Notes under the pieces: generated by a model | Seen by the model: the letters and a program-made list of their open reading frames with translations, nothing else | Database searches by the model: none | Told to the model about the DNA's origin: nothing | Made by a program: the position numbers and the translations under genes | In this document: positions 5,430 through 12,242 of the stretch, one piece after another | Layout: each line of letters starts with the position of its first letter | Position numbering within the stretch: the first letter of the stretch is position 1 | Virus record (IMG/VR): IMGVR_UViG_3300037070_008347 | Coordinates: 1-22,221 of that record | DNA from: a virus | Reading direction: 5' to 3' (one strand) | DNA: 22,221 bases

Positions 5430-6788
5430 TTAGGTGATCGGTGGGCCGGAGTTGTCGGTGGCGACGGCACCGGTGAGGGTGAGTGTGTGGCCGTTGCCGG
5501 AGTTGTCCGTCGTCGACGCACCGGAGGCGAACGTCCAGTTGGCCCACAGGTTCGCCGTCTTCACCGGTGCATAGGTGGACACCTCGGCGTTGATCTCTGC
5601 TTGCGTCAGGGCCGTCGTCCAGGCTTTGACGGCGGCGATCGACACCGGGCCACGGGAGCCGAACTTGTTGGTGGCGAGGCGGAACGCCCACGTGTCGGCG
5701 ATCGTCGGGTCGACCGCCGAATAGGTGAGTTCGGTCGGTGTGCCGGCGCCGGCGACCATGTAGTAGTTGCGGTCGTTGGTCCCCGAGATCCATGTCATCG
5801 CAGCGAAGTACCAGACGTTGATCGCCATCGCCACAAAGTTCTGGCCGGACACGCTGGTGTCACGTTTCAACGTCGTCCCACCGGAGTCCATGACGATCTG
5901 GATGTAGCCGCCGGAGGCGTGGTCGATGGCGAGGAACGGGACGTCGCCGAGGACCGAGGCGAGTTTGAACCAGCCGCAGACCGTCCAGTTGCCGGCACCC
6001 AGCCCGACGGCCAACACGTCGTAGCCTTGTGCCCCGGCGTTCGTCCATCGCGCCGCCGACGACACGGACGGGACGAGGATGACGACCATGGCGATCCAGT
6101 CGGTTGTCGCCCCGATCGTGTTGCCGTAGTTCTGTGCCGTCGTGCCGGTGGCAATCTTGTATTGGCCGTTGGCCTGGACTCGGGTGGTGTCGGTGCCACC
6201 CGACGCGTTCGACAGGCTGACCATCGTCGACCATGTTCCGTCGGTCGTGTCGGAGTCGGCGGTCGCCGCGTTCTGGGTTTCGGCGCAGACGAGGCCGACG
6301 ACGAGGTCGCCGGAGGCGACGGTGCTCGAGCTGCCTGATGCGGCTGCGGTGCCGGCTGACCCGGATGCCGACGTCGGTAGTGAGCGTGCTGTTGCCGAGC
6401 AGCCGGTGAACGACTCGGCGTAGGCGGCCCGGGCGGCTTCGGTGACGGACTGGGTGATCGTGATCGTCCCGCCGGACGAGACTGCGTTGGTTGCTTTGGA
6501 GACCATGATCGCCCCGGCGACACCGGCTGTCGACGCGCCGACCGCTTTCTGCACCAGCGTCGAGTAGATGTTGGAGCCGGAGTCGGCGCAGGTGAACGTC
6601 GGTGTCGTTGCCGAGGCGTTGTCGGAGGCGATGCGGACGACGACGAGGTCGCCGACGGCGATCGCCGCAGTCGTCGTGATCACCGTCGTCGTCGCCGTCG
6701 TCGTCGCCACCTGAGTCCCCAACGCCGTCTTAAACGCCACCGCCGCAGTCGGCGTCGACAGGACCGGGACTCCGAGATGACGCGTCAT
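5430..6788 (-). CDS. Large Thr/Ala/Ser-rich protein with C-terminal LamG domain
   Basis: A 452-residue protein starting MTRHLGVPVLSTPTAAVAFK at ATG 6788, three bases after the collagen-fibre stop. Residues 20-240 are Ala/Ser/Thr-rich beta structure in two related halves, with matching GDLVVVRIASD (about 46-56) and GDLVVGLVCAE (about 160-170), suggesting duplication of an Ig-like domain. Residues about 247-450 form a LamG/jelly-roll domain with standard signatures: WTVCGWFKLAS, YIQIVMDSGG, WYFAAMTWI, KAWTTALTQAEINAE and the terminal LWANWTFASGASTTDNSGNG. LamG domains at this end of phage proteins bind cell-surface glycans. It is probably a tail-tip adhesin. Confidence 0.8.
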   Translation of the reverse strand: MTRHLGVPVLSTPTAAVAFKTALGTQVATTTATTTVITTTAAIAVGDLVVVRIASDNASATTPTFTCADSGSNIYSTLVQKAVGASTAGVAGAIMVSKATNAVSSGGTITITQSVTEAARAAYAESFTGCSATARSLPTSASGSAGTAAASGSSSTVASGDLVVGLVCAETQNAATADSDTTDGTWSTMVSLSNASGGTDTTRVQANGQYKIATGTTAQNYGNTIGATTDWIAMVVILVPSVSSAARWTNAGAQGYDVLAVGLGAGNWTVCGWFKLASVLGDVPFLAIDHASGGYIQIVMDSGGTTLKRDTSVSGQNFVAMAINVWYFAAMTWISGTNDRNYYMVAGAGTPTELTYSAVDPTIADTWAFRLATNKFGSRGPVSIAAVKAWTTALTQAEINAEVSTYAPVKTANLWANWTFASGASTTDNSGNGHTLTLTGAVATDNSGPPIT

Positions 6789-6791
6789 GTC

Positions 6792-8747
6792 TTAAGTTGC
6801 GCTCGCATCGCCCGTTGCGACCCAGACATCTGTCGCCGTCTTGATGATCGTCATCACCGAGTACTGGGTGCGGGACTTGGCTGTCGCCATCGCCTTGCTG
6901 ATCGTCGGCGGGCCGGCCCCGGTCACGGTGAACTGTCCGGCGGCCAACTGGATCAGGTCGATGCTGGTGCCGATCGGGAAGGCGACGGATGCGTTGGTCG
7001 GCACGGTGAGCGTGATCGCTGCGGCGTTGGACAGGGTGACGATCTTGCCGGCATCGGTCAACACCAACGTGTACGACGTGCCGGTTTGGGCGTTGATCGC
7101 CTGCGACAACGGCTGATATGCCCCGGCGACACCGGCGGCGGTGACGGCTCGTGTCGTGTCGGTGCCGGTGAGCACCTCGGCGGCGGTGGCCAGCTCGACG
7201 ACACCGGTCGCCGTATCGGAGGCTGCGCCGACGGCGATCGTCCTGTTCGCCGACAGGTCCGCCGACGTCGTGCCTGCGATCGTCAACGGTGTCGTCGCCG
7301 TGATCGTGTACCCCGTCTTGACCCTGTCGGCGAGACCGGCGGGGGTGACGGCGCGCACCGTGTCGGTCTGTGCCGTCGCCTCGGCGGTTGTCGCCAACTC
7401 GACGAGACCGGAGACGGTCGCCGACGCCGTCGGCAACGTCGTCCAGTTGACGGCGTAGTCGGTCGACGTGACCTTCGACAACACTTGGTCGGTGGTGCCG
7501 CCGCGGGGGATGCCGACCTGCGCCGGTGGGATCGACTGCAACTCGACACGGCCGGCGCCGATCGTCCCGGCACCCGCGGCGTAGGCGACGGTCATCGTGT
7601 GATAGGTGCCCGAGTCGACGGTCGAGGCGGTGACGTTGTACAGCACCCACTTCGACGAGTCGTCATAGTCCTGGACGTAAACCTGGTAGCCGGCTTTCAT
7701 CCGCTCGAGGCCGGTCGTGACGTCCAATCCGTCGAGGTCGGTGTCGAACACCCATATCGTCGTCGCTGACGCCCAGGCGGCGTTGTTGATGCGCAGCTGG
7801 TTGGCGACGGGTGGCGCCGTCGTCGTCGTGTTGTAGGTGAAGCTGGCGTGACCGGCGAGGTTGCCGCCCGCAGGCCCTTGCGGACCCGTCGCCCCGGTGA
7901 CCCCTTGGATGCCTTGGATGCCTTGGTCGCCCTGCACGCCTTGGATGCCTTGCGGACCCGGGACAGTCGAGTCGGCACCGTCGACACCGTCTGCGCCGTC
8001 GGCCCCGGTCGCCCCGGTGACCCCTTGGATCCCCTGCACGCCTTGGATGCCTTGCACCCCTTGGGGGCCTTCGACGCCTTCGGGGCCTTGGATCGAGCCG
8101 ACGTTGATCCACGCCGCACCGGTCCACACGATGCCGTCACCGGCCTGAGCGTCGGCGCCGCCGTCACGGTCAGGGGCCGCGGTCGGCACCGGCGTGCCCA
8201 ACACCCACAGGTCGTTCACGGCTGGCGACGCAGGCAACGCCGTCGCCGCCCCCGACAACACACCCTTCACTGTGACGCTCGTCCCCGCCGCACCGTCCGC
8301 GCCGTCCGCACCAGGTGCCCCGTCGGCGCCGGCTGGACCATCCGCGCCCGGTTCGCCCTGCGGGCCGGCAGGGCCGGCGAGGTACGGCACACCGGTCGTC
8401 GCCGTCACCGGCGTCACCTCGGCAAGATCGATCGTCTCACCGGCGGGAGCGGACATGTCGAAGCTGTAAGCCGAGATGCCGCCGAGACGGACCCGGACAA
8501 GATACGTCCAATCCTGCGGGTTCAGGTCGGCGTCGTCTGTGGCCATCAACGCCACGCTGAACGCTCCGGCAGCGTCCAAGGGGACGACTTGGGGGACGGC
8601 GGGGATCGTCACCGGCGTTGTGGCGGTGGCGTCGAGCATCCGTGGAGGTTGGGGGACGAACTCCACGGTGCCCGACGGCACCGACCCGTCAGAGTTGACG
8701 AACGCGCCGACGACGGTGCACGTCGCGACGTTGGCCGGCAGCGACAT
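6792..8747 (-). CDS. Large collagen-like tail fibre
   Basis: A 651-residue fibre. ATG 8747 shares its A with the endolysin's TGA; a start at 8777 is possible but would overlap that gene by 31 bases. Residues 1-120 are a beta-rich anchor domain similar to that of the 220-residue fibre. There are two Gly-X-Y stalks: residues 125-155 (GPAGPQGEPGADGPAGADG...) and 221-295 (GPQGVQGIQGVQGIQGVTG...), the second broken by DSTVP at about 259-263. A small globular insert lies between them. Residues 300-435 are a beta-rich domain. Residues 446-545 carry two tail-fibre repeats, SGLVELATTAEATAQTDT and TGVVELATAAEVLTGTDT, each ending in RAVTPAGLA or RAVTAAGVA. The C-terminus forms a beta knob. A trimeric receptor-binding fibre is the likely role. 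Confidence 0.85.
   Translation of the reverse strand: MSLPANVATCTVVGAFVNSDGSVPSGTVEFVPQPPRMLDATATTPVTIPAVPQVVPLDAAGAFSVALMATDDADLNPQDWTYLVRVRLGGISAYSFDMSAPAGETIDLAEVTPVTATTGVPYLAGPAGPQGEPGADGPAGADGAPGADGADGAAGTSVTVKGVLSGAATALPASPAVNDLWVLGTPVPTAAPDRDGGADAQAGDGIVWTGAAWINVGSIQGPEGVEGPQGVQGIQGVQGIQGVTGATGADGADGVDGADSTVPGPQGIQGVQGDQGIQGIQGVTGATGPQGPAGGNLAGHASFTYNTTTTAPPVANQLRINNAAWASATTIWVFDTDLDGLDVTTGLERMKAGYQVYVQDYDDSSKWVLYNVTASTVDSGTYHTMTVAYAAGAGTIGAGRVELQSIPPAQVGIPRGGTTDQVLSKVTSTDYAVNWTTLPTASATVSGLVELATTAEATAQTDTVRAVTPAGLADRVKTGYTITATTPLTIAGTTSADLSANRTIAVGAASDTATGVVELATAAEVLTGTDTTRAVTAAGVAGAYQPLSQAINAQTGTSYTLVLTDAGKIVTLSNAAAITLTVPTNASVAFPIGTSIDLIQLAAGQFTVTGAGPPTISKAMATAKSRTQYSVMTIIKTATDVWVATGDASAT
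7863..8087 (-). repeat. Second collagen-like Gly-X-Y repeat tract
   Basis: This is the DNA encoding residues 221-295 of the large fibre. It is built of 9-base Gly-X-Y units, many alternating GIQGVQ, so on the plus strand short words such as CCTTGGATG recur. One break (DSTVP) divides it. It predicts a collagen triple helix roughly 20 nm long, given about 0.29 nm per residue for such helices. Confidence 0.85.
8283..8375 (-). repeat. First collagen-like Gly-X-Y repeat tract
   Basis: This encodes residues 125-155 of the large fibre, ten Gly-X-Y triplets dominated by GAD and GPA/GPQ units. It is separated from the longer second tract by about 65 non-collagen residues. Confidence 0.8.
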
Positions 8748-9625
8748 CAGGTCAACGTCCTCGAGGCGTAGCCCCACACCTCTTCGGCAACCGAGTTCTT
8801 GGCGTCACCCGCCCTCGTCTGGCGGTCGGCGTTCGCCGCCGCACCACGAATGTAACCCATCAAAGTCTCAGCCGGCACCGGCTTGTTCACAGTCGGATCG
8901 GTGATCATCCGACGCCACACCGCTTCAGCGGTGCGGTTGACCAGTTCGGTCATCTGTTCCTCGGTCAAGTCGTCCTCCTCAGGTTCGGCCGGCTTGGGTG
9001 GGATCGTCACGTTGATCCATCGGCGCACCGCCTCGGCACGGACGTCGTCACAGTTCCACGTCCCCGAGTTGGTCGACGGCCGTGGCTGCCACGGACCGAA
9101 CACCTCGGACGCTTTGGCCGGGTCGATCTTGCGGCTAGGGGCGTACAGGGCGTGGGTGAACAGGTCGGACGGGATGTTTCCAAATTTGAAATTGAGTTCG
9201 TTCGACGCTTTGAAGTAGGCGTCGACCTGTACCCGCGGCCACGGCTGCCCGGTGCCGTTGTTCGCCGCTTCGATCGCCCACGTCGTCGTATTCCCCTTGT
9301 CGACCGGCACCGTCCCCCGATGCAGAGTGACAGGGCCACCCTTGCCGGCCGTGTTCGCCGCACCCGCAGCGATCATGTAGACGACGCCGTCCGGCCAGAG
9401 AAGCATGTTGCCGATCGGTGCGGCGTCGGACCCTTCAGTCATCCAATTCAGGTTCGCTTCCAAGTTCATGTTGCCGGCGGTGTGATGCCACTGGATGCCG
9501 ATCGGGCGTGCAGCGAACCCTCCGGACGACCGGGCACGGGTCTGCCAGCCGTCGACCTCGACGACCGTCAACCCGGCTTCTCGCAGCCACTGGGCGGCCT
9601 GCGTGTAGTAGATGCCTTCGGTCAT
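8747..9625 (-). CDS. Endolysin: N-acetylmuramoyl-L-alanine amidase (amidase_2/PGRP type)
   Basis: A 292-residue zinc amidase that would cut the MurNAc-L-Ala bond of peptidoglycan at lysis. The catalytic domain is about residues 38-180. The first zinc histidine is in IQWHHTAGN (His47/48), Glu119 lies in WAIEAANNGTG, and the second motif HALYAPSRKIDP supplies His158 and Asp168, the usual H...apgrKtDP pattern. Asn191-Cys192-Asp193 follow at the domain end. Residues 212-225 are an acidic linker and 226-292 are helical (LTEEQMTELVNRTAEAVWRR), with no recognised cell-wall-binding repeat. It has no signal peptide, so a holin is needed. The gene lies among tail genes, coupled by ATGA to the 94-residue gene and by TGATG to the fibre. 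Confidence 0.92.
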   Translation of the reverse strand: MTEGIYYTQAAQWLREAGLTVVEVDGWQTRARSSGGFAARPIGIQWHHTAGNMNLEANLNWMTEGSDAAPIGNMLLWPDGVVYMIAAGAANTAGKGGPVTLHRGTVPVDKGNTTTWAIEAANNGTGQPWPRVQVDAYFKASNELNFKFGNIPSDLFTHALYAPSRKIDPAKASEVFGPWQPRPSTNSGTWNCDDVRAEAVRRWINVTIPPKPAEPEEDDLTEEQMTELVNRTAEAVWRRMITDPTVNKPVPAETLMGYIRGAAANADRQTRAGDAKNSVAEEVWGYASRTLT

Positions 9626-9906
9626 GGTTCGGCTTCGATGCGGGCACGGACGAAGATGATGTCGTCGAGCAGGTCGTCGAGGCGTAGTTGGCCGCGGTCG
9701 TCGAGGGCGTCGCGGCGTTGAGCGAACCAGTGGGCGCGTTGATCTATCTCGTCGAGTAGTTCGACCCGGCCGCCGACGAGTCGTAACGCGTCGGCGGCCA
9801 GGTCCAACAGGGCGAGTCGGCGTAGCAGGTTGACGAGTAGGACGGCGACGGTGTCGTCACGGTCCCAGGCGTCTTCTGGTTCTGCGTCGCCGAACACGTC
9901 GGTCAT
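9622..9906 (-). CDS. Small helical hypothetical protein
   Basis: A 94-residue protein starting MTDVFGDAEPEDAWDRDDTV at ATG 9906, which overlaps the preceding 21-codon frame by ATGA and has a GGAG element about 7-10 bases upstream. The upstream extension to 9975 is rejected. It is highly charged and Leu-rich (LLVNLLRRLALLDLAADALR, LLDEIDQRAHWFAQRRDALD), with three or four predicted amphipathic helices and likely coiled-coil assembly. No membrane segment is seen. It sits directly before the endolysin, so a link with lysis or with tail fibres is possible. No family is recognised. Confidence 0.65.
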   Translation of the reverse strand: MTDVFGDAEPEDAWDRDDTVAVLLVNLLRRLALLDLAADALRLVGGRVELLDEIDQRAHWFAQRRDALDDRGQLRLDDLLDDIIFVRARIEAEP

Positions 9907-9968
9907 GCTGATGGTTCTCCGTCCGGGTCTGGTTCGTCGGGATCTGGGTCCTCGGGTGTGAAGTTCAT
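9903..9968 (-). CDS. 21-residue acidic Asp-Pro peptide gene
   Basis: A tiny frame, MNFTPEDPDPDEPDPDGEPS plus A, starting at ATG 9968. Its start overlaps the S74 fibre stop (ATGA) and its stop overlaps the next start (ATGA), exactly the coupling used elsewhere in this train. A GGGGGTGG purine run lies about 5-12 bases upstream of the ATG. The product is very acidic, with repeated Asp-Pro/Glu-Pro units, and is predicted to be disordered. It may simply be a translational relay that carries ribosomes to the next gene, or a small functional peptide. The arrangement is unlikely to be accidental, but coding is unproven. Confidence 0.5.
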   Translation of the reverse strand: MNFTPEDPDPDEPDPDGEPSA

Positions 9969-10816
9969 GCGCCACCCCCTTCCAAAACGTCGATGCGGGC
10001 TGACAATGTTTGAACGGCGCCGACCAACAAGGCGATCAGCTTGCCGGTGTCGAGCTGCTGCGGGTCGATGTCGCCGTCGGCCCGGACGGCGTCCTTGGCG
10101 CCGGTCACGGCGTAAGGGACGACGGCTTGTACTTCGTGGGCGATGAACCCGTCGAACTCGGTTTGATCCGCTTTCCACCGCAGATGTTTCGGTTGCAGCT
10201 CGAGGATCCGGTCCAATGGGGCGTCGATCGGACCCAACTCGTCCTTGAGCCGGTAGTCGGATGTTTCGTTGTAGGCGACACCCGGCCCTGCGGTGATCGT
10301 GATCGAACCGACCTGGTCGGCTGTGCCGGCACGGTCGAACCGGACATACAGGCCGCCGGCGGCGGCGGCCTGGGTGCCGGTGCGCTGCAACACCAAGTTG
10401 GGTAGGGCGGTCGGGGTGGCACCGGTGGTGACGGTCGAGATGATCGCCCCGTCGGGACGCATCCGGGAACCGTCGGTCGACGGGCCCGGTGTCGCCCCGA
10501 CAGACAGGCCGCCGGTCATCGTGTCGCCGGCGATCGCGACACAGTCGTCACGGACGTCGTCGACATAATCCTTGCGGGTCGCATGGTTCGCCGCGGTCGG
10601 CAACGTGTCGGTGATGGCGACCTGGCCGTTGGCGGTGACGAGTCCGGCGACCGTCAACGTCGACGCCGACGGCGTGCCCGAGGTGATCGTCACCGGGCCG
10701 GCCAACGTCTGCGCCGCCGTCTTCTTGACGACGTTGCCGTTCAGTTCGGTGGCGACGGCGTTACCCCACGTCGTACGAACCAGTTCGTTGTTGGAGACGC
10801 CGGGAATCGTGGCCAT
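9965..10816 (-). CDS. Tail fibre with C-terminal S74 intramolecular chaperone
   Basis: A 283-residue fibre starting MATIPGVSNNELVRTTWGNA, with AGGAG eight bases before ATG 10816. Residues 30-180 are beta-rich fibre repeats (VTITSGTPSASTLTVAG, GQVAITDTLPTAANHATRKD). Residues about 183-283 match the peptidase S74/chaperone-of-endosialidase domain: SDYRLKDELGPID, LQPKHLRWKAD, FDGFIAHEVQAVVPYAVTG, and a C-terminal coiled coil LIALLVGAVQTLSARIDVLE. Ser186 and Lys191 are spaced five apart, like the Ser-Lys dyad of endosialidase NF (Ser911/Lys916), so autoproteolytic release after trimer folding is expected. It lies after the baseplate gene. Confidence 0.9.
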   Translation of the reverse strand: MATIPGVSNNELVRTTWGNAVATELNGNVVKKTAAQTLAGPVTITSGTPSASTLTVAGLVTANGQVAITDTLPTAANHATRKDYVDDVRDDCVAIAGDTMTGGLSVGATPGPSTDGSRMRPDGAIISTVTTGATPTALPNLVLQRTGTQAAAAGGLYVRFDRAGTADQVGSITITAGPGVAYNETSDYRLKDELGPIDAPLDRILELQPKHLRWKADQTEFDGFIAHEVQAVVPYAVTGAKDAVRADGDIDPQQLDTGKLIALLVGAVQTLSARIDVLEGGGA

Positions 10817-10826
10817 AAATGTTCTC

Positions 10827-12242
10827 CTAGACGCCTTCGGACCAGCGGGTGATGAACGTGCCGACGGCGGGTTCGGTTGGCTGCCACTGGGCGGTGACGG
10901 CGGTGCCGTCGGACCAGCGGCCGTCGTTGGCGCCGACCTGGAACGGTTTGGCGTTGTCCAATGAGAGACGGGCCGACCAGCCTTCCGGGGTCAACGTGTG
11001 TTCGACGCCGACGACCATCATCGCCTTGTTGATCACGGTGCGCCCGTTGGTGCCGCGATGTTTGCAGTAGACGATCGACGGTTTGAACGGTGACACGGCG
11101 GCGAGCACGTCGACGACGGCCGGGTCGGTGCCGGCGTCGAGTGTGACGGCGGCGATGCGCGGCATGTGGGTCGGTGAGCGAACCTCGAGGATGCGGTCAC
11201 GCAGCGTGACGATGTCGGCGTCCAACCTTGTTTCGAGGTCGGTGCGTTCGAACGTCTCCTCGCCGTAGAGGCGGAACGCTGCGACGTTGGTGGCGGTGAA
11301 CGGCACCTCGCCCGGTCGGCCCAACACGACTTTGGTGGCGACGTCCTCACGGTTGAACGACAGTTCCCAGTTGACCGGACAGACGGCGGTCGGGTTGCCC
11401 TGAATGTCGTTGGAGATCGTCCCGTCGGGTGGTGCGGTCACCGACACGGCCTGCCAGTCCCGGCCACGGAACGCGACACGGCCCTGGACGTCGCCGAACA
11501 CGGCGCCGCCGACCGAGTCGGCGGCCAGGTCCAACAGATCGACCGCCTGGGCGTCCAACGTCGTCGCCTTCAACTGCACCGACGTCGACGCAACCGAACG
11601 GCGTGACGGGAACCAGCCGACAGCATCCAAGATGCGGCCGATGCGGGCCGTCCCGGTTTCGTTCAGGCCGACCCCGGCGGCCAGCTCGCCGAGGAACGGG
11701 CGGCCGGCTTCACCTTTGGCGTCGATGCATTCGAACGTGACGAACTCGCCGTCCTCAGGGTCGTAGCCGGGTTCCATCCCGTCGATGAACCCTGCCCACA
11801 GATAGTGGGCTGTCGTGCCGTCGACGAGCACACCGATGCGGACCTCCCGGCCCGGTCGCATGGAGAGCAGTTGGTCGGGGTCGCCGAGCGGGTAGTCGGC
11901 CCAGCCGTCGGCGTTGTCGACGGTGATTGTCGCGGTGCCGACCTCCCAGGTTTCGTCGGCCCGTTCCCTACCGGAGAACGTCGAGATTTCGCGGACGTGG
12001 CAGGAGACGTCGATGTAGAACGGCTGATCCCCAACCCAATGCGACGTCGGTTCGTTGGTACCAACGGTCGGTTCGGTCGGCTGCCAGCGGGTGACCGCGA
12101 ACCCGGCGACGTCAGGGATGCCGTCGTTGTTGACGTCTTGTTGCCACAGGGCGACGATGCCTTCGGCGTCACGTTCCGAACCGACACCGATCTCGACGAT
12201 CGGCGTAACCCTCGTCACCGTGGGAATCGTCGCCGTTGCCAT
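10827..12242 (-). CDS. Minor tail protein / tail-tip (baseplate hub-like) protein
   Basis: A 471-residue protein immediately after the tape measure gene (TGATG overlap), the position of distal-tail/baseplate proteins in siphophages. The body has hub-like beta elements: TWEVGTATITVDNADGWADY, REVRIGVLVDG, YLWAGFIDGMEPGYD, EFVTFECIDAKGEAGRPF and a helical ARIGRILDAVGWFPSRR stretch, typical of actinophage minor tail proteins. There is a calcium-loop-like motif DVNNDGIPD at residues 36-44. The motif WQPTEPxVGT occurs at residues 53-62 and again at 453-462, near each terminus. Residues 300-440 include a long helix (RTDLETRLDADIVTLRDRIL). The exact match to Dit or Tal cannot be settled. Confidence 0.75.
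   Translation of the reverse strand: MATATIPTVTRVTPIVEIGVGSERDAEGIVALWQQDVNNDGIPDVAGFAVTRWQPTEPTVGTNEPTSHWVGDQPFYIDVSCHVREISTFSGRERADETWEVGTATITVDNADGWADYPLGDPDQLLSMRPGREVRIGVLVDGTTAHYLWAGFIDGMEPGYDPEDGEFVTFECIDAKGEAGRPFLGELAAGVGLNETGTARIGRILDAVGWFPSRRSVASTSVQLKATTLDAQAVDLLDLAADSVGGAVFGDVQGRVAFRGRDWQAVSVTAPPDGTISNDIQGNPTAVCPVNWELSFNREDVATKVVLGRPGEVPFTATNVAAFRLYGEETFERTDLETRLDADIVTLRDRILEVRSPTHMPRIAAVTLDAGTDPAVVDVLAAVSPFKPSIVYCKHRGTNGRTVINKAMMVVGVEHTLTPEGWSARLSLDNAKPFQVGANDGRWSDGTAVTAQWQPTEPAVGTFITRWSEGV

Noticed and set aside
5238-6338. Plus-strand 366-codon open frame across fibre genes
   Set aside because: Gly/Arg/Asp-rich shadow without domain signals; the LamG and collagen proteins on the other strand explain the region.
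7863-8087. Short recurrent words suggesting a CRISPR or minisatellite array
   Set aside because: The periodicity is 9 bases, in frame, and encodes Gly-X-Y collagen repeats; there are no unique spacers.
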